Assembly: GCA_036924285.1 (NCBI GenBank) | Contig: JAYKYS010000002.1 | Location: 49,305,501-49,369,500, forward strand | Length of the DNA stretch: 64,000 nt | Reading direction: 5' to 3' | Source: Asterella californica | Lineage: Eukaryota > Streptophyta > Marchantiopsida > Marchantiales > Aytoniaceae | In this document: piece after piece, positions 45,327 through 58,707 of the stretch | Layout: each line of letters begins with the position of its first letter | Position numbering within the stretch: the stretch's first letter is position 1 | Position numbers and translations under genes: made by a program | The notes under the pieces: model-generated | The model's database searches: none | Told to the model about the DNA's origin: nothing | The model's input: the letters and a program-made list of their open reading frames with translations, nothing else

Positions 45327-46839
45327 AATGATCCAGTTGTTAGTAGTATCATTTTTATGAAGCAGCGAAATCTTCTACCGTTCGTCTACTGAAGGGGAGA
45401 GGGCCTTGTAGGCGACGCAGAGCCACAGAGAGAACGCAGAGAGGGATGTAACAGACGCTGCTTTAAAGACGCGTAGTTTGACAGGCTGCTCGAGGAATTT
45501 CCAGGCAGTGTAGAGGAGGGCAATTTGTTCTGAGAGGGTTTTCGCTTTAAAAATCGTGATTCTGCACGAAAAAAGAGTGGCGTGTTAGTATCGCTTTCAG
45601 TAGAGCTTACTATTGAAAAGTGCCCAACTGAGTAGTTAGGTCATTGACTAAATAAGTGCCCACGGGATACTTAGCTCATTGACCGCGTAAGTGCCCAACT
45701 CGGTAGTTAACTATCTGACTAACAAAGTTTCAACTTAGAATTTCTTACTGACGAAAACAAAGTTGTACGCAATTTTTACAAAGTCAGTATTAAGGAGATC
45801 CAAGATTTTCCTGTCGAACTTACTGAGGTTCAGAACTACGTCTTTGTAAGGGAAAGAAAGAGTAACTCTCAGTAATCTCTAAGGGGTAGATTTAGTGAGC
45901 TACACAAAACGGAAGGAGTTGACTCGAATGGGCAGTTCGCGACGCGCATCGCGGCAACGGTTAGTCGTAGTGGGGAGACACTGTAACAACACCACCATGC
46001 AGTTAGGACCAGTGAAGTCGGAATAGTGAAGAGTACTACCGTTTAAGTATAGGAGAAAATTACGAAGAGAACAGAAGAGCTGAAGGGAGGCATTTGCGGA
46101 GGCGCACAGAATATTTGGCCTTTCCGCTTTTGTACTTTTAGGGGAAAGATATGAAGTTTGGCGAATCCTACATACGTCGTCGACGTCCAGTACCTAGTTG
46201 GTATTCGAGAACATGGCCGATCTAACGGCTACATCTCCCATGGTTGTGTAATGGACACGGGAGGACCGACAATGTCGAAACAACTCTTGAAAGACCAAAA
46301 ATGATTGCAACTTTGATCCAGAAGGCTTTCAACTTCTTCTCTGGCCAGCTAATGGACCAATCATGTAGCCTTTGCCTTTGCTTCTTCCATTTCCAACTCT
46401 TTGATGATTCTTGCGCACTCCGCGGCCTCCGCTCCGCGCTCCTGAGAATAGTACGACAAGTTGAACGTCAGGTTTACTGCTCACATTTTTAAAGACTCTG
46501 TTCAAAAGATTAAAAAAAAGCCTCTGTCAAATTGCAAGATATCTTCTGGAGGATTCACGTTGGAGAAGCTCACAACACAGAGTTATAACAAGATACCATG
46601 TTCTACGACTAAATCATATAAAGCAGTAAGAGGCCCAAGACGGTCGGAATAACGTGATGAAACAGCATGCATCTGATCTCATACGCCACCAACTGGGACA
46701 AAACTGACGAGCTTCGCCTAGAGAGAAGGCTAGTACCTTCTTCATCTTCGCTAACGAGTGATAACTTATGCCCACCGTAGTAGTCACAGTCGAATGTGGT
46801 GTAGGAGCTGTCTGCGCTTTTACGGGCTCTGCAGAAGAG
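45327..46839. other. Unassigned region with a short minisatellite
   Basis: Three diverged copies of a 35-36-bp unit beginning AAGTGCCCA start at 45618, 45654 and 45689. The ORF at 46244-46492 has no recognised domain. Nothing else is seen. Confidence 0.45.
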
Positions 46840-47747
46840 TTTGTGCCAGGAATTGAAGGTACTAATGACAATGGGTTTGAAAGGTCTCCACACAGCTTTC
46901 CTGTGGCTGCTAAAGCAGTTTCCTTTGACCCCATGATCATCAAAGCAGACCCTTTTCTTTTGGACTTACTTTGCGAATCACGACATCTTCTACAGCCCCA
47001 GATTCTTGGAATATCTCGGTCAATCTCGAAGCTGTGTACCTCCACCACCTTCTTCACAGGACATGAAACTTTCAAGGTCTTTTCTAGTTCCAAAGCCTGA
47101 GCAGGTGTAACCGTTGCCTGACGGGCAGATCCCTCCTTCTGAGAAGTACCATCCGACTGAGAGCAAACGAGAATTCGGACCCAGACCGATTTTGCTTCTT
47201 AGAATGCATCGCCCGTATTCGAGCAATTTCTGCTTTGAGTCGTTTAGACGCTTCTTCCTCCTAACGTTTTTCACGACTCTGCATCTCAAATGCTCGTTCC
47301 CGACCTCGTGACTCTTGCATCATTTTCTGACGTCTAAGACTCAGTTGTTTCTCTTTTCCTAAACGACTTCGAGCTCGTGGATGCTTTCCTGGCTTTCTCG
47401 TCGCCCAAAACCACTTAGGCTTTCTGCAACTTGTCGAACTCAAGTGCTGTGATATGCAAATAACACAACATAAAAGAGAAGAAAGCAGTCAATAATTCTC
47501 CGCCCAAAACGTACAGAATATAGAAATCTACTTCCCGATATAACTGAGTAAACTGGGCCAGAGAGAACGAGCGATGCGACCTCTACGAGCAAAATCACAA
47601 CATACCCGCAGAGGCAGCATCCTTCCGGCGCTTGTCGGGGTGACAATGAAAGCCCGAGCGCGATACGACTTTCTCACTTCGAGCTGCGATATCTCAGGAC
47701 CTTCATCCGTTATGCCTACAACAAAATTACAGATCCTCCTCTTCCAT
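46840..47747 (-). pseudogene. Decayed DNAJC17-like gene (J domain, coil, RRM)
   Basis: On the minus strand an ATG at 47747 starts MEEEDL, and after a small frame break GITDEGPEISQ, then VRKSYRARA, which is a J domain. The HPD motif is still encoded at 47631-47642 (HPDK) but in a shifted frame. An intron-like gap ends with ATATCACAG before EFDKLQKA. A basic helical stretch follows (RLGKEKQLSLRRQKMMQ, then EEASKRLKAEIARIRAM), then RRM pieces in two frames (LTEIFQESGAVEDVVIRK and KRKGSALMIMGSKETAL, LCGDLSNPL). This order is that of plant DNAJC17-type proteins, which are linked to splicing. Several frameshifts and stops make it non-functional. The apparent intron argues against a processed copy. 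Confidence 0.72.
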
Positions 47748-48832
47748 CGCCAAAGGTTGGTGCGAAGCTTTCCCTTTCCTGGGGAGCCAACACCGCTCAA
47801 GAGTAAGGCTGTTCACTCTCCACTGTTTGTGAAGGTCGTCGTCCTTGTTGATCACAGAGCAGTCTGCAGTTATGGAAAACTGCAGAAATCGAAACCCAAA
47901 GCAGAACGTGAGACCTGGAAGGCAATGTAATCAACTGGCGGATTGACGCCAAAGACCGACAATTTTACTGGACGTAGGCGGGTATAGACATATGGAAACT
48001 CTTTGGTACTAGCGACTTGTTTGACTCATCGGAGATAAACGTAAAGGTAAGGGAACTTGATGCTGTATTCTGACTGATGCATCTGAAGTCAAATAAACTT
48101 TGACTTCAGACCTGTGTAGATTGTTTAAACTCCCAGTCCGAGTGTCCTCATTTTCTGGACAAGACTATGCTAATGCCGAGTGTATCCTCTATTTAAGGTG
48201 TACAATTAGCCACTATATTACGAACGGAAAGTGCCACCTCACTCAACCAACTTGGCAACAACACGTGGAATTCACTCACATCTTCCTGTATCTATATCCC
48301 ATTTCTGCCTTCTTTCCCATGCGTTCTTCCCACCTTCCCGAAATAAGGACTTACCATGCGCGGTTCTGGTTCTATTTAGCTACTGTATTCTATGTGACTC
48401 ACCACCTGTATCGGTGGATGACCGCATACGACCTTTAAGACTAGTTCACCATGTTAACTCTACCATCACCACTCTATACGTTCCTTCCCATACGAAACCA
48501 CAACGCGGAGCATAAACAGTGGAGCAGACAACTGCAGGTCGGAGAAATGGTCGGCGTCAGAGCTGAGTGCATCGAGTTGGAACTCAGCTCCGCGGTGAGG
48601 TCAGACAGGACGACGAAGAGCAAGGAACAGAGGAAATGCAAGAGGAGAGGCTGATGCCACTTCTATACTAGAGTACACCTCTAGTTCTCTGACAGTCTGA
48701 ACCAGACGGCCTCAAATGGCCCACTACGCACTCTGATCACCCTCCCCAACGGCACTGCTATGAGTACATTCTTCACGCGTGGTATCAGTCTCATCTCTGA
48801 GAAAGAGAATGCAACTTATGTCATCGCAACAA

Positions 48833-49100
48833 ACATATATTCATGCGTCGAGAATGGACGATTTTATCAAGGACAACTCGCGAGTACATAGGTAACCCGC
48901 AAGTAACCCGGCCAAGTATATAGCAAGCAGCAATAGGAGCCGAATGTACGCTAACTTGCTAAGTGAAGTTAGCCAATAGTTTGCAACCGAAGGGTGTGCC
49001 AGATGGGAGTGTGTAGTGCGGAGCCCATTTCCAGAGAAGGTTCCCCTTGGTATAGAGTGCGATGCAGCAGAGAAATATGTAAGCTGATCGATTCTAACGT
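48833..49100. repeat. Dispersed repeat, copy 1
   Basis: Direct repeat of 49609-49870 with many substitutions. Shared landmarks are ACATATATTCAT at the start, GATTTTATCAAGGAC, and GATTCTAAC at the end. Confidence 0.75.
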
Positions 49101-49608
49101 ATAATGCAGAACTAAAAGAACTGTATTTGGATTGGAAAAATATGGAGTTCATCAGAACTAAACAAGAGCGTCGATGCCGAGCATAGAATGAGATAGCCCG
49201 AACGCAAAAGAAAAACGTTAGTTCCAATGAGTTCAAGAACAAAGATTTATCGAGTGAAATCAGCTATTTAGACCGGCAAAAGATAAAGAATGGAGAATAG
49301 AGGAAGAATTTTTGCCACAGGGTCACTGATACATGTAGATACTGAGGAGGTGTACACTCAAGAACCTAACTACCACAAAGATACACTTGGAGCATGCAGC
49401 AGAACACACTCCCGTCGCATGCACCTCAACCAGCTCTCTGACTTCATCAGCATCCAACAGAGAGGGTTAGGCAATAGATGAGCAGGAGAAGTGGTCGACC
49501 GAAGTTGAAGACTTCTCCGACTCATCAGGGCCTGGTCGGTCCAGGAGCTTCTGTTCAGTTCCGGGACATCTGAGGGCAAATAGTAAATACCGTAGAGAGG
49601 CAAATAGT

Positions 49609-49870
49609 ACATATATTCATACGTCTAGAATGGCAGATTTTATCAAGGACCACTCTCTAGTACAGAGGTAAATACGGGGCCAAGTTCATAGTAAGTAGCA
49701 AACAGGCGCCGAATGTGCGCTAAAGTGTCAAGCGGAGTTAGCGAATTATTTGTACCGAAGGGTGTGCCGATGGGAATGTGTAGCAAGACGCACATTTCCA
49801 GATAAAGTTCCCGTTGGTATAGAGTGCAATGCACCGGAGAAAGATGCAATGTGACTGATTCTAACAACAT
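49609..49870. repeat. Dispersed repeat, copy 2
   Basis: Direct repeat of 48833-49100. It is followed by CCATCGCAACAAACATA at 49923, a phrase that also precedes copy 1, so the unit may be a longer tandem duplication. Confidence 0.75.
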
Positions 49871-52800
49871 CAAGTGCAGAACCGAAAGAGGTAAATAGTA
49901 CATAGTAAGAAGCGATTAGGGGCCATCGCAACAAACATAGCAAGAGTCTCCGCGGAAAGTATAATATGCGACTGCCTTCATAAGCTCCGCAAAGTGGTCG
50001 AATGAACTAGATGCTTCAGCAAGACACAGAAGCCAACACGCAAGATGAAACCTAAAGTTTGGACATAGACGTCCGAGACATCCATAATCACTAAGGGAGG
50101 TTACGAAGCGACAGATGAGCACTAGTTGTAACCAAAAGACAGGTTGATGATCTAAACAAAACTGAAAAACGAGGATCAAGGGCCATCAAGCATCAGACAG
50201 TAATCTTCAAACACATGCCAAAATAACCATGATGGGCAAGAACCTGCGGAAGTCCTAAAGATGAACCGGCGCAAAACCTTCCTCGATGTGCGAACAAGGG
50301 TGATACTGAAGACGAGAAAGTAGAAGATGCAACCGGCGGATAAACAGCGAACCGCCTGTTTCTAGGTCGGCACAGACGACTCTTTTATAGATGCTGTGGT
50401 GGGGCGCCACAAACGGTTATGACTATGTGATGTGCAGCAGAGCACCAAGGGTAGACAAACAAGGTTACAACTCTCGAATGTGCAGCAAGTCAAAAGGAGA
50501 GGCACGCAACAGGGTTATGCCAGAAACAAAAACAAATACCTGCAGACGCCCTGGAGTGATGAGCCAGCGCGATAAAGGGTGATACGAGACGAACAAACCG
50601 CAGACGCCACCGGCGGATGAAGACAAAAAACGCGAACCACTTCTTTCTTTTCCCACGTCGGCACACACGATTACGACTCCATATGTGCAGAAAATACAAA
50701 CGGTTAAAAGTCTTCATAATGAGCAGAGGAGATCAAACGGGACTCTAACACGGTCACGACTCTATATGTGCAGCAGAGATCGAACAGACGGCACATACGA
50801 TTTTTACGACATTGTAGTGGGTGCAGCTGAGATCAAAGAGGGGGTTCACACGGTTCCGGTTCTTCTCTATATCGTTAAGGTCAAAGGGGAGACATGAAAA
50901 CAGTATCCTACATTCCCTGAGTGACCTTTACAGTTACAGGTCCCAAGTACAAAGTAGATCCGTACGAAGAGTAGCTCGAAGGAACCTAAAAGATGATGAG
51001 AGCGAGAAGTCAGAAATGGTTCAACATATCGCCTCTTTCTAGTGGTAAATATTTTGACGAAACGCTCAGTAGCTGATACCAGATCAACTCCGCTTCAGTG
51101 GAAGGAGATACTTAAATGTAAGCTAAGCTCCTAATGTTCTTAACGGTAAGAGAATATGGGGACAGTTAATTCACGGAAAGATTGAGCTAACTTTCAAGTC
51201 TCCAGAACAGAATCCACACATGAATTTCTGCTGGTACAATGACGAGTAAGAGAAAATTGCTCACCACACTGAGGCAACATTCCGAACAAACAATCACAAT
51301 GGAACCTCAAGATGCATCATAGAACTCGTTTAACTTCTTCACTTATAGACTGAAAAGACTGCGTCAATAGTATCAAACACTTGTACCATGCATTTCATGT
51401 AACGACTGTCCCGTATACTGGATACAGAGCAGAATAATTTTTTTTAAATCCCGATTATATAAGAGGAAAACAGACGCAGTGGAAATATGTCAGGAACAGA
51501 GAAGGAAAAATGAATCAGACGCTGTTCTCTTTTCCAGTTCTGCAAAAACCGATATCCGAGGCCGAGTTTAGAGTCAACTGGTAACGATTCAAGACCGGAG
51601 TTAGAGATGAAGAAAGAATGACCGAGATAAATATAGCCTGATATTCGTCTAATGAGAGATTGCAGGTAGAAATGATATAAAATAACTTAACTAGGACACG
51701 GGTTTAGAGAGGACGGAAAACAGTGAGCTTATTTAGTTAGATTTTCCCTCAAAACTGTATCCTCTTAGGAAGAAAGACTGCAGGATATTCATCCAATGTT
51801 TCTTCACAGAGATAGCTGCTTGAAAGAACACCTCCGTATCTACTGAATCGTCAGGTTTTTTAAAAATCACCCTCGAGTTTGACAAGAGACAAAATCCTGA
51901 ATGGTAGGTATCTAACTTAATTGTCGGTTCATGGAGAGGGCACAATTGTAGGGAAGCAGAATCTGTGTTAGTCCGTTTTTTAGCCTCATGGACTTGCTGT
52001 CTTGACATCTATAATGTTGGAAGGACGAACAAGGATAGGGGAGCATTCATGTGCACCATAATATTGATCTTCCTCCTCTCTCAGAGACAAAATGCTAATG
52101 GGCGGGGAAAGGGACAATAAACTGCCAACCTAGAAGGTATGACTTTGCACTACCTGTAAGTTGCAGAAAAGATCCCGGAACTCGTGTTGAAGGCAAACAC
52201 TCAAAGACTTCCTACGAGCTGCGTATGTAAAAAGTAAGCTCCCAGCACATACCTTGGACTGCGTACTGAATCTATCCTCGTCTCCAGACGAGCATGATGT
52301 GCCAATCAGTTTAGAAGCCACGCAGAACTGCGCTTCCTGAAACGTCGGGACAGATTCTCAATCTTGTGACTAGGGCAACAGATGATGCGCAATCAAATCC
52401 CCCGGAACTCAAGCTAAATGGCCACTCGTTTCTTTCATGAAGAGAAGCACATCCCTGCACCGGTCGACACCTACTCCCTGCGTTCATGAGTTTGGGTTGC
52501 AGTGTAATGCCACACCTAACAAACACAATCCGCGAGTTCGTAGAATCCACGGCGTCCTACCGCGATCACCATCAACAAGCACCATTCGAAACCAAAGCAC
52601 GAAACCGAAAAAATCCTGGCGTCAGTCCTCCAGCTGCTTCCAAGCAACCCTGGCTCACCACCTGCACCTCTCGCTAGTTCAGGCTGTGTACGAGAACAAG
52701 CAGCGTCGTCAACAAGCTAACCAAGTAGCACGAGTGATATGCTCTACACACACACGAAACTGATATCCTATGCCAACAGATCACTCAGCCCAGTGGACAT

Positions 52801-54691
52801 TTCGGCAGTGCTCAAAATAGAGGCCTCCCCCGACGCAAAACGAGGAAGACGGCGAGTTGTGTACCTTGCGCCTTCTGCATATGTACCTTCTAAAGTATGC
52901 CGGACTATATATATTGATCCACGGTTAAAGCAGTTTTCAGTGAAAACAGTGACTTCCCCCACACATTTAAGGTAACCCCCAAAATAGTTTTGAACCCATG
53001 TAAGTACAAGGTGAGTAACGAAGAGTGGTAACATGTATGCTGACTTGGTTTGAGAAGTCAGCGAATGAATATAACCGAGTTCGGGACAAGAGGAAATCTG
53101 TAGGGTGAGCACATTTCCAAGATGGTACCCCTGGTGGCAGTAGGACACATACAAGTATAAATGCGATCCCTAACGAACTGAGCGAGAAGACAACTATTAT
53201 CGGTAATAACTGAGCCAGCAAGCGCATACAGCTGGAGTGTCAACCCAGAAGAAATTAGAAGTTAGAAGCAAATCTCCCAACAAAGGTCACGGACTCGGAC
53301 ACAGCTGTAGGTGTAGGTATTGAGTAGGTGTGCACTGAAAACACCTAACTACCACAAGGTACACGCAGATGCCGGACTATAGTACGTGGTGGGTTTGTAA
53401 CCTGTCATACTTGAGGAATATTATCGTCCAAAGTGTCGCGCTATTATGAAGTACCCCTCAGTTACCAAAAGATCCGTTTTACGCCTTCATTTTGTACTAC
53501 GGTTGGTATTGCACTTGCATAGCTTATCATTTGCATAGCTCTACGAAAAGCTCTCTCCTCTCCATATTTCTACCTTCCTCGCAGTTCTGCATATTCTGTT
53601 AACTATGGACACATGTATATAAAACATGTGGCACCTAGAGGATGTTACTAGTACAAACTTTTCTGTATGATTTAAGAGGAGACGACAAAGTACCCTAGGC
53701 GATAAGCTTCTTCAAGGAAACAAACTTTGTATCAACTGAACAGTGGTGCCTCTGTTATACTCCAGATGCTGACGGCTCCCGAGAAAACAAATTCCTCCAG
53801 TGTGCCAGTCAGATCTCAAGGCAAATCTTCTCCTGCTACTTGCGAGTCTAAACTTGTCCAAACCGTCTGAGACTTTACCAGCAAGTTCCTCAGGAGAGAA
53901 GCGCGGGACAATCTCTGTGAGTACATAAATGAACTTAAAATACAATTAAAATATCGCATTTAAATACAATTAAAATATTGCATTTCTTATCTCCTACGAA
54001 TAAACTTATAAAGGCACAAAGTTTTAATCCCGGAATCAAAATAAAAGTTTTACTGGATTTGAGAAGAGAATCGCCTTGCATCACTAACAGTGAAATGATA
54101 CTGATTACATGATTGGGAAAGGGAAAAAAATGGACAGGTTCATTCTCCTTCTGGTATCACCCATCTTTATCTTGGAGGTGATGTACCGCGCTGTAATCCT
54201 AAGCTTTTTTGTACAACTAAAGAGACATATCCTCTGGCTTCATGTGAGCTTCTTCCTCTTACCTCTACCTCCTGTACTTGTTGTCCGAAGTTATGGATGA
54301 CATGAGGGAAAAACTTCATGGAGCAGAACTTTGTTCCCAAATCTTTCGTGGATAGGCATAACCACGTCATAAAGGACACTCCGTAATTCGGACTGTTTTG
54401 GAGGGTGTTCAAATTCCTGTGTGCATGAAATATTTTCTCTGTCCCCCTCTCAAACACGTCACTGAACCTTCTCGCAGCAGAAGCTCTCCATAGCAGACCA
54501 ACATTCCAACGTTCCGGAAGTGAAGCCTTTTGCACTTACAGGAACGACGGTCATGAGCGGGGTAAATGGCATGTGATCTCCCCGATGGACAATGGATGAG
54601 CTCAGAGTAGTGACAATGATCTCCGGAGCTTCATTTGCAGCCGCGAACTCGGCAGGGTCGGTTGGTCAAGAACATACGATTTTGATGAAGA

Positions 54692-57600
54692 TTAAGTGGT
54701 CAAAATTGGTGGTGCTGGCATACCTTTACCAGCTACCTGACTTCCTAGAACGGTGGCATTAGTGTCAGGGAACAAATTCGAGTCAAGTAGTGATGTCACA
54801 TCTCCCTCCATATTCACAGTGACAGGGTAGTGTAGAAGATGTCCAGTCATACGGCATGGTTGTTCCTTGGTGAAAGCTTCCCAACACTGGTCAGCAATTG
54901 CGTTCACGGTTTGCACACACGCCAAACTCTCTGGCTGCAAGAAGCTGTTGTCCAGTGTTCCCATGTGCTCGTACCATAGTGACATCCTAAAACCATGAAC
55001 TTGTCCATGAGGCAGACCATGTGGTCCACCCAGACGATTAGGCTGGTACGCACCAATAGCAATCTCTGTATCTCGAGCCCCGTTCATGGATCGCTCGTTG
55101 ATGTTGGCAGATCCTACGATGATATACTCATCGTCCACAATCATCATCTTTGAATGGACATAGATCATGAAACGCCGGGAGTCCTGAGCCCGCTGATAGT
55201 TGGTGCCTGCAAGAGGCTTGTTGACCTGCTGAAACTCCCCTTCCTCAAAAGGCTCACGATTACCAAGACAGTAGAAGTTCAAGTAATCTTTAGGGGACTC
55301 CTCACTCCCCACGGCTTGCAGAGCTTGAGCAACCATTTTGTACATCATCTGGAATGTCTCGTGCTGCCAGTCTAGCATAGACTGAAGATGCCGTAACTCG
55401 GGATCACCTTCGGGCCACATGGGCACCACAACATACACTGCAAAGCGCTCTCCAGCTTCGATTTTGCTCACAACTTTCAAAGCCAGTTCCATCGGAAGTA
55501 GATGCAGCGCTCCACAGTCTCTCTTATCATCCCATCCGAATGCACTCCCAAGAAAGTACTGATTCTCGATGTAAATGAAGTCCCTCGCTCGTCTGATAGC
55601 ATTGATGTACGCGTCTTGGATAGAGCGGTCAATGACATTATCCTTTCCGCTCACTAGCCCACACTTCGCAACTTCATCCGGAACCTGAGGGAAGTCCACG
55701 GCACCGTTATCGATGGACCTGAAAACCTGCACATTCCAAGATTCAGGATCCTCCTCGACAGTGACAGGATGAGGTGGAATCATGTCAGGTTCGTTCACAA
55801 CGGCAAGCAGCCTCTCTTGCTCTTTTGACCCCGCCTGCTTTCTCCACCTCTGCTCGAAGTTGAACAAAATATCCCAAGCCACTTGGCCTTCAACTTGGGC
55901 ATGGATGTCATGCCACGGCTCACGAGGACCTCCATTCTCGATAGAAGCGGTCGCGTAAGTCGGCTGGTAAAAATCGTTATTGTGAACGTCTTTCAAGCTG
56001 CTGAAGAGAGGGTGGAGCGGGGAATCATATCGTCCATTACAAAGATCGAGACCTCCAACCATGCTCACAATCCTGCGCGGACCATCCTCTTCTCCTCCTG
56101 GGAGAGGGGCGTCGACGATTATCGTTTTCTGATGATGCGAGAACATCAAACCGATTTGGCTCGCCTGAATGATACTCAAACCGGAGTCTGGGTTGCGGGG
56201 GCACAGAACACATTTCACATTTGTGTTTTGAAAATACAAGGCCGTCTCCTCGTCGTGCGTTTTCATCATTCCTGAAGGATTCAGAGTTCCAAGCGAGGTC
56301 CTGTCATCCCATACCAGAAGATTCACCCTCACGCCCTGGTCCGCCTTCTGCTTCAGAAGTTCTCCCAGTGTAACGTCGTTCGCCCCTGCGATCATCCTAT
56401 CTTCGTCGCGAATAAGCCTGATTTGGGTGTACACAGACCAGCCTGTAATGTAAATCAGGTGTCGAGCACCCATAATCATTGCGTACACATCTTCCCAGCA
56501 GCGAGTCGGTTCTCTCCGACCACCATCATCGAGGTAGATCGGCGGTAGCCAGCCGTTTGGCATGTGCGCATCTTGGTAGAGTTTGACGCGACATCCTTTG
56601 CGTTGAGGGAAGAAGGTGTAGGGGACGCCACCGTAAGTGGGGCTACCAATTCCACGGCCCCAGTGAACGTCATCGACAGCAGCGAAGTAGCGCAATCTGA
56701 AGCGGACTTTGGCCTCTCCTCCCTTGACCGGCTCGCCGGTGTCAGTGAATAGATCATACCAGTCGTCGATGACCCGACCTGATAGAACTTCTATCACTGG
56801 CACTTTGGCCCTCCCGATCAAAGTTGCTCCAATGGTATTATCGCCCTTGATGGTGATAACCACGTCTGACACACTGTGCGCTGCGTAGATACGGAATGTC
56901 TCATTCCACACTGGGCGCACGGGCTCCTTGTCTATAATGCGAGTCCTCCCAACTCGCGTTTTGCCCAAATCGACCGTAGCATAAAGCCGGCTACTGCCCC
57001 TTCCGATGCCGACTGTTTCCTCGAGGCCTTCTACTAACTGCAACAAATAGGGGATTACAGACTGTTAGTGTCTGAGTACCAAAGGGCGAACATCATTCAA
57101 GTTTCGAAACAGCCAAACTACAGCCAGACCTTCGCCTGATACAGCTCTTTTAGCTTCTTTCACAACGGCACGCCACACACATTTTAAGGGAACTGATAAA
57201 ATTTCAAGTAGGGTTTCAGCGGGTGAAAAAAGAGCTGCTCTGCGACTTCAACGATTCCCTAAACACTCTTAAACTCTGGATCAGAAATCGTGCCACGGTT
57301 CCAAATCTTGCTGCAGTGACGTTGATTACATCGTCTGCTACACGATTTATAAAATCACGGGAGCGCGCAGAATTTCTCGGCAATTGAACATGCGTGCATC
57401 ATCAAAATTCAGCTAGCCAGCTCATTTTCAAACTTGCACTGCATCTAAAGCTCTGATCCGAGGTGCACAAGAGCTCCCTCCACTTTCTTCACCGGGGACA
57501 ATTGAAGAAAAGAGGTGCCGTCATCCTTAGCCTGGCTAAACTGACACATCCGAGACTTCAACTCATCCCCAAATTAAAGCGACGTAACTCAGGCTTTGTC

Positions 57601-58082
57601 CAGCGCCTAAATTCGGTGCTAAAAGTGATCCGAGTTCAACACATCGTGTCGAGTATGGAGGGGTTAAAAGCTGCACTCCGTGACTATCTGTCTGACTACA
57701 AAAGTCAGACAGATACCCATCTCTAAACGAGAGCAAACAGCACCGTGTGACAGTGTATGAAACGATCGGACCCCACAGATTACATTCTTCTCACTGTGCC
57801 GCACTCAAAACAGAGCAGCAACTTTGAAGTGAACACAAAGCCACATAAAAGCGAGTAGGAACGCCCCGTGAACGGGCGAGTGAAAGAATTGGCCCGCGCT
57901 GCGCCTCCTGAGTAGCGGCCTGAGAACTGGCTTGATAAACCGCGTAGCACCACTGGGGAAATCCTAGCACTCACCTTACGGAGCATCCATGGAGCATTAC
58001 CCGTGGTTCGGTCCGGATCAACCAACCCATCTGCTTCATAAATTGTCACATGGAGCGTGCCGTGTACCAAATAGTTCGCCAT
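54692..58082 (-). CDS. PLDalpha: Phospholipase D alpha, two coding exons, intact
   Basis: The exons are 58082-57975 (36 codons) and 57037-54692 (781 codons plus stop). Intron 1 (57974-57038) has GTGAGT and TTTGTTGCAG ends. The 817-aa product is close to the usual 810 or so for plant PLD alpha. It hydrolyses phosphatidylcholine and similar lipids to phosphatidic acid, a membrane signalling lipid. Residues 1-150 form the Ca2+-binding C2 domain. The two catalytic HxKxxxxD motifs are at 338-345 (HQKTIIVD) and 664-671 (HSKMMIVD). IYIENQYF lies at 524-531. The C-terminus has the conserved LLHYPV block. No signal peptide is seen. No stops or frameshifts occur. A 5' UTR intron is likely. Its 5' region is duplicated at 23042-25118. 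Confidence 0.95.
57685..57715. repeat. 13-bp hairpin in PLD intron 1
   Basis: Same hairpin as at 23771-23801, TATCTGTCTGACT and its complement around a 5-base loop. Confidence 0.85.
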
Positions 58083-58113
58083 AACTGTTCTGTCGGCCCC
58101 TCCTCGTTCAGCC

Positions 58114-58295
58114 CTGCACGCCTACAGCCCAGTACAAATCAAATTCCAGTGAAATCTCACTGGTGAACTATACGTTCTCATGAACGTCAGGGCTGGCTCC
58201 ACTGATATCGCACTGCTAACTTGAGAATTCTCCAAACACAAAGAGAGCAGCTGTGAGGATCGCGATGCACCTGAAATCGATCAACCCCAACTCAC
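58114..58295 (-). promoter_or_regulatory. Probable 5' UTR intron of PLD
   Basis: A strong donor ACTG/GTGAGT opens at 58295 on the minus strand. Acceptors GCAG (ending 58114) or CTGTAG (ending 58122) follow, just before the ATG at 58082. Plant PLD alpha genes commonly have a leader intron. The same sites exist in copy A. Transcript evidence is lacking. Confidence 0.45.
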
Positions 58296-58604
58296 CAGTC
58301 AGTCAATCATACTAAATTCTACAATTCCTTCTTGAAAACCTGAAAAAAATGATATACGGGAGTTCCAATCCAATCCAAATGTACCGATCTAATCAGCTAT
58401 GCTAGAAAACTGAGATAGCCGGGGCTTCCCAGATTGGAGCTTTAGATCCCCCTCATATGGCGTACACACTCTACAGTTCAAACTGACACTCCAGTCGGCA
58501 AAACGCGGAATCAGTCGTGAACCCCCGTTGACTCCTACGCCGTTGGATCTTTAATACGGGGACCACCAGGACAGCGTGAGAAAAGGAAACTCCAAGGCCA
58601 AGGC

Positions 58605-58614
58605 GCTATAAAAA
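58605..58614 (+). promoter_or_regulatory. TATA-like element (CTATAAAAAG), plus strand
   Basis: A good TATA sequence on the + strand, kept in copy A near 24690. It would drive transcription away from PLD and antisense to the carboxylesterase fragment. No convincing + strand gene follows, so its use is uncertain. Confidence 0.3.
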
Positions 58615-58707
58615 GGGGAATCGAGCAAGGATCTAATTAATTCGACGGCGTCGTCTATAGTGTGCTTCTTCTCTCTGCTGAAGCCGTACTCCCTAGGCTG
58701 CACCGGC

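Larger units (their letters stand above)
47748..54691. other. Unassigned region built of old repeats
   Basis: A repeat of about 265 bp occurs at 48833-49100 and 49609-49870 (shared ACATATATTCAT, CCGAAGGGTGTGCC, TATAGAGTGC). A diverged relative lies near 52990-53160. Another duplication of about 280 bp covers 50330-50840, with ACCGGCGGAT and TATGTGCAG recurring. None of the ORFs (for example 51733-52008, 52437-52763, 52768-53154) shows a domain I recognise. The stretch 54167-54690 lies directly downstream of the PLD stop and may include its 3' UTR; I did not find a convincing polyadenylation signal. Confidence 0.45.

Noticed and set aside
34520..45336. 9-bp target duplication for the large MULE
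   Set aside because: The flanking 9-mers share only TGATC in the middle; this could be chance, so I do not claim a target duplication.
49120..53160. Various hydrophobic minus-strand frames (48841-49242, 49643-49903, 52768-53154)
   Set aside because: They overlap diverged repeats, have no domain pattern, and their hydrophobicity follows from local base composition.
57463..57726. 87-codon plus-strand frame identical in both duplicates (also 23549-23812)
   Set aside because: It lies antisense within PLD intron 1, does not begin with a convincing start context, and identity is explained by duplication.
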